DNA of 64,000 bases from assembly GCA_964540755.1 (NCBI GenBank), contig CAZIOB010000045.1, forward strand, positions 1-64,000. Reading direction: 5' to 3'. Below are positions 1 through 8,053 of this stretch, piece by piece (within the stretch, counting starts at the first letter, position 1; each line of letters starts with the position of its first letter). The translations under genes were made by a program, and so were the position numbers. Origin of the DNA: JAAYJR01 sp964540755 (GTDB lineage Bacteria; Bacteroidota; Bacteroidia; Bacteroidales; Prolixibacteraceae). The notes below the pieces were generated by a model that had not been told where the DNA came from, did no database searches, and saw only the letters and a program-made list of their open reading frames with translations.

Positions 1-1
1 A

Positions 2-103
2 TACGGCATTCACAGAGCGGCAACACTTGGTGATCTCAGGGAGAAGATTAAAAACTTAGCCGTTTTCCTTGGTTTCAATGTCATGGAAGAAGATAAAGAG
101 TAA
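2..103 (+). CDS. C-terminal end of an unidentified protein (partial)
   Basis: An open frame enters from the left edge and ends with TAA at 101-103, giving 33 residues (begins YGIHRAATLGD, ends NVMEEDKE). The composition looks like a real, charged, helical C-terminus. I do not recognise the family. The stop is followed by an AT-rich gap of about 275 bases before the next gene, with no clear terminator hairpin. Confidence 0.5.
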   Translation, partial: YGIHRAATLGDLREKIKNLAVFLGFNVMEEDKE

Positions 104-380
104 AATAAACTTAAGAAATTTTTAATTAAAATTGTTTTGATTTTTTCGTTTCTATCTCTGTTTTTAGAGCAGGATGTAAAAAAGGAACCAATCATGAACA
201 GGAGGTGTGACCTATAACATTTCATCCCGCAATTAATAAACTAAGCATTATAAAATATTATATCACAAATTTCCTTTAAATGCAACGGTACATCGTAATT
301 AGTAAAGTTTTATTATTTTTAAAGAAGAGGTTGTCCAATAAGAACAGACATAATATCAAACAAACAAAGTCAGGAATTAT

Positions 381-767
381 ATGACAGATTTCAAAGAGAA
401 AAATTCAATTGAAAGATCCAGAGAGCATCTTGCCAATGAAAGGACTTTTCTTGCCTGGATCCGCACCAGCATTACATTGATGGGCTTTGGCTTTATAATA
501 GTAAGGTTTACCTTATTTCTCAAACAACTCTCATTACTTTTCGAGACAAATAAAGTACCAACAAAAGGATATTCGGCAATTATTGGGGTGGTTATAGTTG
601 CTATTGGCGTGTTAATAACTATCTTGGCTTTTATACAGTACAAAAAAAATTACATGAAACTAAAAAACAATTACTTTGTTTCCTCCTCACTGCTGTCGTT
701 ATTTATAACTCTCATAGTATTAACAGGCGGTATCTTTTTAATGTTTTACTTATTAACCAATATTTGA
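381..767 (+). CDS. DUF202 (YidH-like) membrane protein
   Basis: This 128-residue protein has the DUF202 signature LANERTFLAWIRTS at residues 17-30, running directly into the first membrane helix (about 29-45). Two more hydrophobic helices lie at about 65-86 and 103-125. That three-helix layout and the length match the YidH/DUF202 inner-membrane family, whose function is not established. The ATG follows an A/T-rich leader. The next gene starts 12 bases downstream on the same strand, so the two may be co-transcribed, although they have no obvious shared role. Confidence 0.9.
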   Translation: MTDFKEKNSIERSREHLANERTFLAWIRTSITLMGFGFIIVRFTLFLKQLSLLFETNKVPTKGYSAIIGVVIVAIGVLITILAFIQYKKNYMKLKNNYFVSSSLLSLFITLIVLTGGIFLMFYLLTNI

Positions 768-779
768 ATTTTTTCAACT

Positions 780-1910
780 ATGCGTATAGGTATAAAGTTA
801 TTATCATTTGCAGGGGAAAATCTGTTTTTGTTTTTGTATTTCTTTTTTAGTCTCTTCGCTGTTAATGGGCAGGAACAACCTGATCTTCCTTTAATTGATA
901 TATCGGGGGAAACAGGCCGGCATGTTATTATTGCAGCAGGAACCCCGGAAATTTACCAGGGGCATCCGACTACCGTGCTTATGGCTGACGGGAAGACAAT
1001 TTATTGTGTTTGGAGCATAGGCCACGGAGGGCATGCAGGCCCCATGGCTGTCAGCCATAACGGAGGGCTAACATGGGAAAGGCTTGACGACAGATTACCT
1101 GCCGGATTCATCAGGCACGAGAATTGTCCCAGCATATACCGTATGATGGATATGCAGACAGGCAAAATAAGATTGTGGGTATTTTCCGCCTGGCCGGGAA
1201 TGCCCAGGATAATGAGTGAAAACGGAGGCAAAACATGGGTCGAAAAACCGCCGCTTGGATTTGAGTGTGTTATGACGTTCAGTAGTATAGTACGATTATC
1301 CGACGGTAATTACATGGGATTTTATCATCGCAGAAAAGGTGAGTCCCTTGTCGTGCTTAAAACCAGGACTGACGATGGAGGGATGACGTGGTCTGAGCCG
1401 GAAGTCATTGCTGATGTGGAAGGGAAATTACCCTGTGAACCATTTGTTTTTCGTTCTCCCAGTCAAAGAGAATTATGCTGCCTCATGCGTGAAAACACAC
1501 ATAAGGGCCGAAGCCTTATGATGTTTAGCAGAGATGAGGGCAGGTCATGGAGCAAACCGGAAGATACTTCATGGGGGCTCACAGGTGACAGACATATGGG
1601 AGTTTATACTCAAGACGGCCGTTTGGTTATAGCTTTTCGTGACAGGGCAATAAACAGCCCGTATAACGGACATTTTGTTGCCTGGGTAGGCACTTACGAT
1701 GATATAAAAAACAAAAGGGCCGGTGAATACCGGATCAAACTACTTCACAGTTATGCCGGCAGCGACTGTGGTTATCCGGGCATGGAAATATTGCCCGACG
1801 GCACCATAGTTGCAACTACTTATATAAAATACAGAGAGGGCAACAATAAACATTCTGTCGTCAGCATACGCTTTCAAATCCAGGAGACTGATAAGATGGT
1901 GGCAAATTAA
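780..1910 (+). CDS. Secreted sialidase-like (BNR/Asp-box) protein
   Basis: The N-terminus (residues 1-30) is a long hydrophobic signal sequence ending near VNGQ. The mature part carries four Asp-box motifs typical of sialidase beta-propellers: SHNGGLTW (92-99), SENGGKTW (146-153), TDDGGMTW (197-204) and SRDEGRSW (250-257). At 376 residues it fits a single six-bladed sialidase-fold domain. Bacteroidota use such proteins for host or plant glycan breakdown, but Asp boxes also occur in non-sialidases, and I cannot confirm the catalytic Arg triad or the Tyr/Glu pair. Substrate is therefore open. No SusC/SusD pair is nearby. Confidence 0.75.
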   Translation: MRIGIKLLSFAGENLFLFLYFFFSLFAVNGQEQPDLPLIDISGETGRHVIIAAGTPEIYQGHPTTVLMADGKTIYCVWSIGHGGHAGPMAVSHNGGLTWERLDDRLPAGFIRHENCPSIYRMMDMQTGKIRLWVFSAWPGMPRIMSENGGKTWVEKPPLGFECVMTFSSIVRLSDGNYMGFYHRRKGESLVVLKTRTDDGGMTWSEPEVIADVEGKLPCEPFVFRSPSQRELCCLMRENTHKGRSLMMFSRDEGRSWSKPEDTSWGLTGDRHMGVYTQDGRLVIAFRDRAINSPYNGHFVAWVGTYDDIKNKRAGEYRIKLLHSYAGSDCGYPGMEILPDGTIVATTYIKYREGNNKHSVVSIRFQIQETDKMVAN

Positions 1911-2250
1911 TTGATTGATAACAGCGGGGTTATCAACATAAAGCCGTATTTTAAATTGCAAACTCTGTTTAAGATGAAACGAGCATTATTGTAAAATCAC
2001 ACAAGAGTATAATCGTCAGAATGTTGTGGCAAGACTGAAGATTTTAAGGCAAATCTTCAACAATAAAAAAAAACATTAATAATTTAGTCTGAATTTTTAA
2101 AAAATATTCTTAACTTTCTTATAATTTGTGAGATAACTGGTCATATTAAATAACATATCATAAGATGGATATACTATTTATCTCTTCGTGTCCGAAAACC
2201 TCCGCATCATTATCACAATTGATAGTATTAACTTTTTAAATATAGAATCC
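1911..2250. other. Intergenic region with one hairpin
   Basis: AT-rich non-coding stretch. The only structure seen is a 9-bp perfect inverted repeat, TGAAGATTT at 2036-2044 and AAATCTTCA at 2051-2059, with a 6-base loop. On the plus strand it is followed by an A run rather than a T run, so it is not a canonical terminator. No credible ORF was found. Confidence 0.4.
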
Positions 2251-3873
2251 ATGAAAAAAATTGCCTTTATTTTTAATTTTTTGCTTGCGGCAATCACTTT
2301 GATTGCACAGGTTCCTGCCGGGTTCAATTATCAGGTTGTAGTTCGTAATAATTCAGGTGAAGTTATTGCAAATCAAGCCGTAAAATTTAAAATTAGCATT
2401 ATACAAAATAGTCCTGATGGTGATGCTGTTTATATAGAAACTCATTCTGTTACCACAAACGAGTTTGGCCTTGCAAATTTAGTTATAGGTGAGGGAGTTT
2501 ATGTTGAAGGGATTTTTTCGCCAGTCGGATGGGGTTTGGAAGAACATTTCTTAAAGGTAGAACTTGATCCTGCCGGAGGGAGCACTTTTGTTCATCTGGG
2601 AACAACACAGCTTCTTTCAGTACCTTACGCTTTCCATGCACAAACGGTGGAGGAAGAAGAGGATGGTGACCCGGCTAATGAGATACAAAGTTTAAGTATC
2701 AGCGGCACCAATCTTACTTTAAGCCAGGGAGGAGGAACTGTTCCTCTGCCCGCAGGGGATAACTGGGGTACTGATTATGTACATACAGATGTAACTCTGG
2801 CGGGTCAGGGTACAACTTCCACCCCGTTGAAAATTGCCCAGCAGTCAGCTACAACCGGCCAGGTTCTTAAATGGAACGGATCGACTTGGTTACCAGGAGC
2901 AGATTTAAGCGGAAGCAGTTTATGGTCACAAAACGGTTCCAACATTTTTTACAATACAGGAAAAGTAGGAATAGGTAAGGACCCGGGAAGTGATTCTCGT
3001 CAATTTCAGGTTATTGGAGGTACCAATGCTGCGATTGCCGGTAATAATTCTTCGGCTTCCTATCCCACCATTTATGCTGAAAACAGCACTGATGGGGGTT
3101 TCGCTGCCAGGTTTGTAAACAAAAGCGGCCCTGTTGTGAGGTTTGAAAGAAATATTATAATTAATGACGGAACCCAGGGATCAGGGAAAGTCCTTACCTC
3201 GGATGCAAATGGAAAAACCTCATGGGAAACACCTTCTTCCAATCCCTGGCAGACTGTTGGCAGCAATATTTATTATAATTCCGGATGGGTAGGAATAGGG
3301 ACTTCAAGTATTTTATATCCTCTGTCAATTGAAAATGCCAATAATACCTGTTATATAAAATTAAAGGATAACCAGGGAACAGGGGGTATGAGAATAGGAG
3401 CTTACACAGGGGAATTGGCGCTTATTAATGACAACCAGGATAGAAACATTCACTTTACTGTTAAAAATTCAACTGGATATAAAGAACTTATGACCCTTGA
3501 TGGTTTAAATAACAGAGTAGGTATCAACACAACCACACCCAGTGCTACCCTTGATGTAGAGGGCACTGTTGTAATAGGTTCCTCAGGTAAAGTCTTTTCC
3601 GAAATCAGTGAAATAACCGGCACTACAGGGACCGGGGGTCATTGTTCAATAAGTTATCCTTCCGGATATACAATGTCAAATATACGGGTTCTTTCCTTAG
3701 AGGTAAATTACAACGGTACTGGTTGGGTAGGAATAGGAAGTAATCAAAGCAACACTGAAGTTACACCCAGGCTTTTTTATTACCTGGGATCGACAAATAT
3801 TATGATTTATTATCAGGCTGTTCCCGAATTTCAAAGCAAAAAATTCAGGATGATGGTAATGAAAGTGCAGTAA
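2251..3873 (+). CDS. Secreted surface protein with GIG repeats (tail-fibre/adhesin-like)
   Basis: I place the start at 2251 (MKKIAFIFNF), which gives a clean signal peptide cut near AQVPAGFNYQ; an upstream in-frame start at 2188 would put 21 charged and polar residues before it. Residues about 20-130 form the N-terminal module often seen in Bacteroidota surface proteins (GFNYQ..VRN, then VPYAFHAQ at its end). The rest is low in charge and rich in Gly, Ser, Thr and Asn. It carries recurring NxxYNxGxVGIG-type units (near 3270, and near 2950 and 3520) like those in phage tail-fibre and Bacteroidota adhesin stalks. It is probably surface exposed; no ligand can be inferred. There is no T9SS C-terminal sorting domain that I can recognise. 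Confidence 0.7.
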   Translation: MKKIAFIFNFLLAAITLIAQVPAGFNYQVVVRNNSGEVIANQAVKFKISIIQNSPDGDAVYIETHSVTTNEFGLANLVIGEGVYVEGIFSPVGWGLEEHFLKVELDPAGGSTFVHLGTTQLLSVPYAFHAQTVEEEEDGDPANEIQSLSISGTNLTLSQGGGTVPLPAGDNWGTDYVHTDVTLAGQGTTSTPLKIAQQSATTGQVLKWNGSTWLPGADLSGSSLWSQNGSNIFYNTGKVGIGKDPGSDSRQFQVIGGTNAAIAGNNSSASYPTIYAENSTDGGFAARFVNKSGPVVRFERNIIINDGTQGSGKVLTSDANGKTSWETPSSNPWQTVGSNIYYNSGWVGIGTSSILYPLSIENANNTCYIKLKDNQGTGGMRIGAYTGELALINDNQDRNIHFTVKNSTGYKELMTLDGLNNRVGINTTTPSATLDVEGTVVIGSSGKVFSEISEITGTTGTGGHCSISYPSGYTMSNIRVLSLEVNYNGTGWVGIGSNQSNTEVTPRLFYYLGSTNIMIYYQAVPEFQSKKFRMMVMKVQ

Positions 3874-3920
3874 TAGTTAAAATTACATAATAATAACTCT
3901 CTCCTGTAATTCTTTTAAAG

Positions 3921-4049
3921 GATGTGATAAAAAATCATCTCTCCCGTCAGATGTTGGAAGAAGATGCTGATTTGCCTCCTTTAAAACTGAAATTTAACAG
4001 TGAAGCTTATAGCCTTATATTTGTTTTGCTACATGAGGCGGTAATATGA
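3921..4049 (+). pseudogene. Short coding-like remnant, unidentified
   Basis: Within a 470-base gap, one frame reads 42 residues with protein-like composition (includes MLEEDADLPPLKLKF and ends LLHEAVI) before TGA at 4047-4049. The open frame extends a little upstream without a good start. It could be the C-terminal scrap of a decayed gene or a chance ORF. I do not recognise a family. The rest of the gap (3874-4342) holds nothing else I can support. Confidence 0.25.
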
Positions 4050-4342
4050 TTTGGGCAATCCCCAAAAATATCAAATCGTTAATTTTGAACTTTTTTCAAT
4101 TTTTTATTCTTGATTATCACAAATAAGAAGTATCATTGCCGCCCAAAATCATATTCATTTTATTCCTCCCGCGAAACATAATTAAAAGAAATTCATCAAA
4201 ATTTATAAATTCATTTAAACCTTTTTAGAAAAACATTGTTTTCAAGAATATGTGAAAACAAATATGCCCGACAGGGCATAATATTTTGCTGAACCCTTTA
4301 AGCCAAATACATTAATTGTAAACCCATTAAATAATCTTGATT

Positions 4343-4873
4343 ATGAAAAAATTAATGTTAATCCTGCTATTAATGCCATATACTTTAAAATCCCTAAATG
4401 TTAACGGATTTGGAGGCGAGAATTTAAAAGGACATTATAACGATATATTGAAAGAATATATAGTCAGGGATAGAATAAGAGAGATCAAAACCATGAAGTT
4501 TTCCATGGAATTATTAGAAGAATACCTTTATCTTGTGGATTCGTCTTTAATGGACGTTCCTATCAGGCAGTTCATTCTTGAAACAGGATGGTTTCAGAGT
4601 GAACTTTTCAGACTCCATAATAACATTGCAGGGATGAAATATCCGCAGATAAGAAGGACCACAGCTATTGACACCGCAATGGGCCATGCAAAATATAAGC
4701 ATTGGACCGATTCTGTCGATGACTATATATACTGGAGAGAACACTGGAAGAGCAGGGGGTACTCAACTGAAAATTACTATCAGTTTTTAAAAGACATAAA
4801 TTATGCAACTTCCTCCAACTATGAGAAATTATTAAAGAGCATCAATTTAAAAAGTATGAATGGGATTACCTGA
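4343..4873 (+). CDS. Glucosaminidase-like exported protein
   Basis: I choose ATG 4343 (MKKLMLILLL) over the in-frame TTG at 4337 because it starts a normal signal peptide. The mature domain resembles the bacterial glucosaminidase/FlgJ-like fold: ILETGWFQSELFR (with a likely catalytic Glu in the ETGW segment), then HNNIAGMKYP, then a YKHWTDSVDDYIYW block and YYQFLKDINYATSS near the end. That order is typical of small Bacteroidota glucosaminidase-domain proteins that cut or bind peptidoglycan. At about 176 residues it is a single domain without LysM or SH3 repeats. Catalytic competence is inferred only. Confidence 0.75.
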   Translation: MKKLMLILLLMPYTLKSLNVNGFGGENLKGHYNDILKEYIVRDRIREIKTMKFSMELLEEYLYLVDSSLMDVPIRQFILETGWFQSELFRLHNNIAGMKYPQIRRTTAIDTAMGHAKYKHWTDSVDDYIYWREHWKSRGYSTENYYQFLKDINYATSSNYEKLLKSINLKSMNGIT

Positions 4874-4981
4874 ATTTTCTGATTTTAATTCTTCTGTAAT
4901 CCTGCTACTTTTCAAAGCAAGGATAATTATCGTTTAGAATAAAAACGTTGCACCGGCAAAAGATTATTATCAAGAGCAAAC

Positions 4982-5947
4982 TCACAAAGCCGACATCAAT
5001 AAATCTTCGAACTTTTTTTTATTACCGGATACCCCATAGATTATCTTTTTCCCATTTAAATCCCGGATAATCCTCCCTGCTTCATTTCCATCAGATATAA
5101 CTCTGACATTCGCACTGTCAATTTCTAAAACACCAGGATCAATAATATAGGCAGCTGTCAGCGGATCCCACGCATAATACTGTCCCCGCTGAATCCAGTT
5201 TTTTATTTCCTGTATAATTTTAAATGAAATACTGCTACTCCTGCCTTTCCAGTTACTTTCATTCAGGTAAGTACTGTCAATCTTAACACTGTTGGTCGCA
5301 TCAAGCGGTACTAACACAATATTGTCAAGATATTCAATACAGTTTTTTGCCGCAAGGGGGTCACAGAAAAAATTCCATTCAGCATAAATATTGTCAGATT
5401 GAAATTCTTCAGTATCATTTACATTCCCTCCAACATTAATTGCTCCACCCATAATAACTGTTCGCACATCTTTATCTAACCCATTTTCAATCAAATTACT
5501 GATATTAGTCAAGGGACCCAATGCCAGAATTTCCGTTGACCGCTCAATGATCTTTAAAATCCTGTCAGGATTAAAATTTTCAATTTTCCCATCACAATTT
5601 TCACCTGCAAGTTTAAACCCTGTTGACGTTATATGTTTTTTAACTCCGTCAGGAAAGGTTCCCGAAGGTATAATTGCCTGGTTTGCTCCGAAAAAAACTG
5701 GAGTTTCTTTGTGACCGTATCTATCAAGTAAGCATCTCATTATTTTTGCTCCATCCATGACTTCGGTTAATCCATGGACACAGGATATACCTGTGATCTC
5801 AATGTTTTCCCGTGCCAGTAACAGCTCTACTGCTATTATATCATCTGTTCCACAATCCGTATCAATTAAAATTTTTTTCCTGTCATTATCATTGCTGCAG
5901 CTGATAATAAACAGAAACAGTAAAATAAACACAATCTTGATCTTCAT
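4982..5947 (-). CDS. Inosine-uridine-type nucleoside hydrolase, lipoprotein
   Basis: A short lipoprotein signal ends in FIISC with Cys17 as the probable lipid anchor. Directly after it comes the family's calcium-binding signature DTDCGTDD (about residues 30-37), the nucleoside hydrolase DTDxGxDD motif. ALGPLTNISNLIE and IMGGAINVGGNVN match conserved core segments, and a WDPLTAA segment matches the late calcium-binding Asp region, with Trp where many members have His. It should hydrolyse the N-glycosidic bond of nucleosides or related ribosides outside the cytoplasm. At 321 residues it is normal length. No operon partner is visible. Confidence 0.88.
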   Translation of the reverse strand: MKIKIVFILLFLFIISCSNDNDRKKILIDTDCGTDDIIAVELLLARENIEITGISCVHGLTEVMDGAKIMRCLLDRYGHKETPVFFGANQAIIPSGTFPDGVKKHITSTGFKLAGENCDGKIENFNPDRILKIIERSTEILALGPLTNISNLIENGLDKDVRTVIMGGAINVGGNVNDTEEFQSDNIYAEWNFFCDPLAAKNCIEYLDNIVLVPLDATNSVKIDSTYLNESNWKGRSSSISFKIIQEIKNWIQRGQYYAWDPLTAAYIIDPGVLEIDSANVRVISDGNEAGRIIRDLNGKKIIYGVSGNKKKFEDLLMSAL

Positions 5948-6504
5948 GATATTAATGTTTTATTTTTGTTTAAAGTTTCTGGAAAGAATGCCTTTTAAGT
6001 GTTTATAGATAACAGAATCCCTTCGATACATTATTTTCTCCCGCATCAATGTATGACGACACGCCCACCTGAGCTGCAATGTTTCCTGAAAACATCAATA
6101 TAAGAAGAGTAATAATGAAATTCCTGGAAATAATTAACATTACCAGTTAATTTTAGTTGTCAATTCTTATCACTTCAACAATCTTACAGCAAGATAATAA
6201 TAAATCTTTTTCGGTAAAATTAATGAGACTATTCGTATTAACTTATTTGTAAATCCGGGTATAAAAATCACTTTATTATTGCTTTCTGTGTAATAAAAGT
6301 GCTGGAGAAAGCAGCCGACTGGAATTAAAGATTATCAATGTTATACATTCATAAGTTGGCGACCGGATTTTAATGTTCTTCAATGTGTTTCGTTAGCAGT
6401 ACAACGAGCGAATCTTAGGGGCGATTTCATTACATTCATAGGCTGGTCGATTCGGACTTACGTAAGGAAATTGTAAAATTATATTTATCTTTGAGGAAAA
6501 AAGC
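5948..6504. other. Intergenic region with an imperfect direct repeat
   Basis: No convincing gene. A direct repeat begins TACATTCATA at 6344-6353 and again at 6431-6440; both copies continue with a related G/T-rich segment (AGTTGGCGACC and GGCTGGTCGA). The repeat could be a regulator site or insertion debris. A TATCTTTG box at 6486-6493 fits the Bacteroidota -7 consensus but lies only 11 bases before the yjbQ start and has no TTG at the proper -33 spacing. Confidence 0.35.
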
Positions 6505-6921
6505 ATGAAATCGTATAGAAAAGAACTCTGGTTTGAGATACCTACAAGGAGAGCATTCATCAATATCACCCCAAAGGTTGAAGAATGTCTTGCTGAAAGT
6601 GGTGTTAAAGAAGGATTGGCACTCGTTAATGCTATGCACATAACAAGCAGCGTATTTATTAATGATGACGAATCCGGCTTACATCATGATTTTGAAGTGT
6701 GGCTTGAAAAACTTGCCCCCGAGAAGCCTCACAGTCAGTACCACCACAATACTTTTGAAGATAATGCTGATGCTCACATCAAAAGAACCCTGATGGGACG
6801 GGAAGTCGTTGTTGCAATAACCAACGGCCGCCTGGATTTTGGTCCCTGGGAACAAATATTTTATGGAGAATTCGACGGTAAAAGGAGAAAAAGAGCCCTT
6901 GTTAAAATAATAGGAGAATAA
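6505..6921 (+). CDS. yjbQ: YjbQ family protein (UPF0047)
   Basis: A 138-residue protein with the UPF0047 landmarks in order: NAMHITSSVFINDDE in the middle, a His-rich YHHNTFEDNADAHIK segment, and GRLDFGPWEQIFYGEFDG near the C-terminus. Members have weak thiamin-phosphate synthase activity and are often annotated secondary thiamine-phosphate synthase; the physiological role is uncertain. The conserved His and Glu residues around the DNADAH segment are intact. It stands alone, with no thiamin genes nearby. Confidence 0.9.
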   Translation: MKSYRKELWFEIPTRRAFINITPKVEECLAESGVKEGLALVNAMHITSSVFINDDESGLHHDFEVWLEKLAPEKPHSQYHHNTFEDNADAHIKRTLMGREVVVAITNGRLDFGPWEQIFYGEFDGKRRKRALVKIIGE

Positions 6922-7042
6922 TTTTCAGTATGCCGGAAGACAAGAATTAAATAATATTCTTATAAGAAATTAATTCATTATAAATCCCTGAACATCAGTA
7001 TGGTTGAAGGCTTCCAGATTGTAGGCATTAACGGTTGATTTG

Positions 7043-7412
7043 TCACAATACAAGTTCAAGACACTTCAGCCAGAAATCATTATAATGCTTCCAGTAAACA
7101 AAGTTCAGTCCCCAATGCGGAGCCGGATCAGAAGTATATGCAAGAACTTTCCCCTTGCCAATATGCCGTGTTGCCACCAATGGGTCACCTGTACCCATTT
7201 AAGATCACTTCATATTTTCCGGGAGGAAGCTTATAAAAATCCCATGATGGAACTGAATCAACATGATGCTTTCCATCTGATTCAAGTGCATTTTTCAACC
7301 AAGTACCATAATTAAAAATTTCCAATCCTTTTTGAGCGCTCTGAAATGGAGATTCAGCAAAATGGGGTCCAAGAAGGATAGCCCAATCTCCTACATAGTA
7401 TATTTTTGCCAT
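7043..7412 (-). pseudogene. Glutamine-amidotransferase-like protein, internal deletion
   Basis: The first 70 or so residues (MAKIYYVGDWAILLGPHFAE to DFYKLPPGKYEVILNGY) match the N-terminus of the Bacteroidota/Planctomycete glutamine-amidotransferase-like family, normally about 250 residues. The frame then hits TGA near 7185. In another frame, immediately downstream, the family C-terminus is readable: TGDPLVATRHIGKGKVLAYT, then SDPAPHWG, ending CLELVL and TGA at 7043-7045. The central third or more, which should hold the nucleophile region, is missing and the frame is broken at the junction. This is a decayed gene. The ORF reading on the opposite strand over the same bases is a shadow. Confidence 0.75.
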
Positions 7413-7573
7413 AGGTCTTATAATTAAAATTTATATAGACAAACTTATGAAATTTTTAGCTGAAAAATAACGCAGTGCCCCGTTTTCATGAGGATATGGT
7501 TTAAAAGTGCAATTTTTATTCTCAAAAAACATTTTTATAACTATTTTGTTATTATTGTTGAGAGTTATAAGAA

Positions 7574-7948
7574 ATGCAAAAAAAAATTTATCACATATTG
7601 TTTGCAGCTTTGCTGTTTTTTGCTACAACGGGCACTGGCATATCCAGACATTATTGTGGTGAACTTTGGGTTTCTACCACGATTTTCGGAGAAGCAGATG
7701 CCTGCTGTAACAAAGGCAATTGCTGCCATACCGAAAATGAGTTTTTCCAGGTAGAAGATGATTTTTTAACTTCTGGTTTTTTGCAAATCCCTCATGCCGT
7801 TGATTTAAATTTACTTGTCGATTTGTTTATGCCGCAGCCCGATTGGCATCCGGAAGAAAGATTTGCTAATTTGATTATTCAACAAGATTTACATCCCCCG
7901 TCCCGCATTCATACTTTACTGGCGTTGAAGCAGGCCTGGCTTTTATGA
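7574..7948 (+). CDS. HYC_CC_PP family exported protein
   Basis: A 124-residue protein with a signal peptide (about 1-23) followed by the three landmarks that name the family: HYC at residues 26-28, a CC pair with a nearby second CC (ACCNKGNCCH, about 43-52), and PPSR near the C-terminus. These small Bacteroidota proteins are found with heavy-metal efflux genes, and here it sits about 100 bases before the CusA-type pump. The Cys/His clusters suggest metal binding in the periplasm, which is inference. The longer overlapping frame starting at 7488 is a shadow. Confidence 0.8.
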   Translation: MQKKIYHILFAALLFFATTGTGISRHYCGELWVSTTIFGEADACCNKGNCCHTENEFFQVEDDFLTSGFLQIPHAVDLNLLVDLFMPQPDWHPEERFANLIIQQDLHPPSRIHTLLALKQAWLL

Positions 7949-8053
7949 TTTAATTTCTTTCCCCTCAGATTGGCGTGAGACTGAATTTTAAATTTAGTTC
8001 ACCTGTTTGGCTATGCATTAAATTGAAAGAATAAAATCAAATAGAGAAATAAT

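Noticed and set aside
2036..2059. 9-bp hairpin as a terminator for the sialidase-like gene
   Set aside because: It is followed by A's rather than T's on the plus strand and lies 125 bases past the stop, so a terminator call is not justified.
6393..6641. Minus-strand 82-residue ORF before yjbQ
   Set aside because: It overlaps the start of yjbQ, has no start signals or family match, and its remaining part covers only the direct repeat.
7040..7315. Plus-strand 91-residue ORF opposite the amidotransferase remnant
   Set aside because: Both halves of the minus-strand protein are recognisable family sequence, so the plus-strand ORF is a shadow.
7488..7754. Plus-strand 88-residue ORF overlapping the HYC gene
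   Set aside because: The overlapping frame at 7574 has the signal peptide and all three family landmarks. This one has none.
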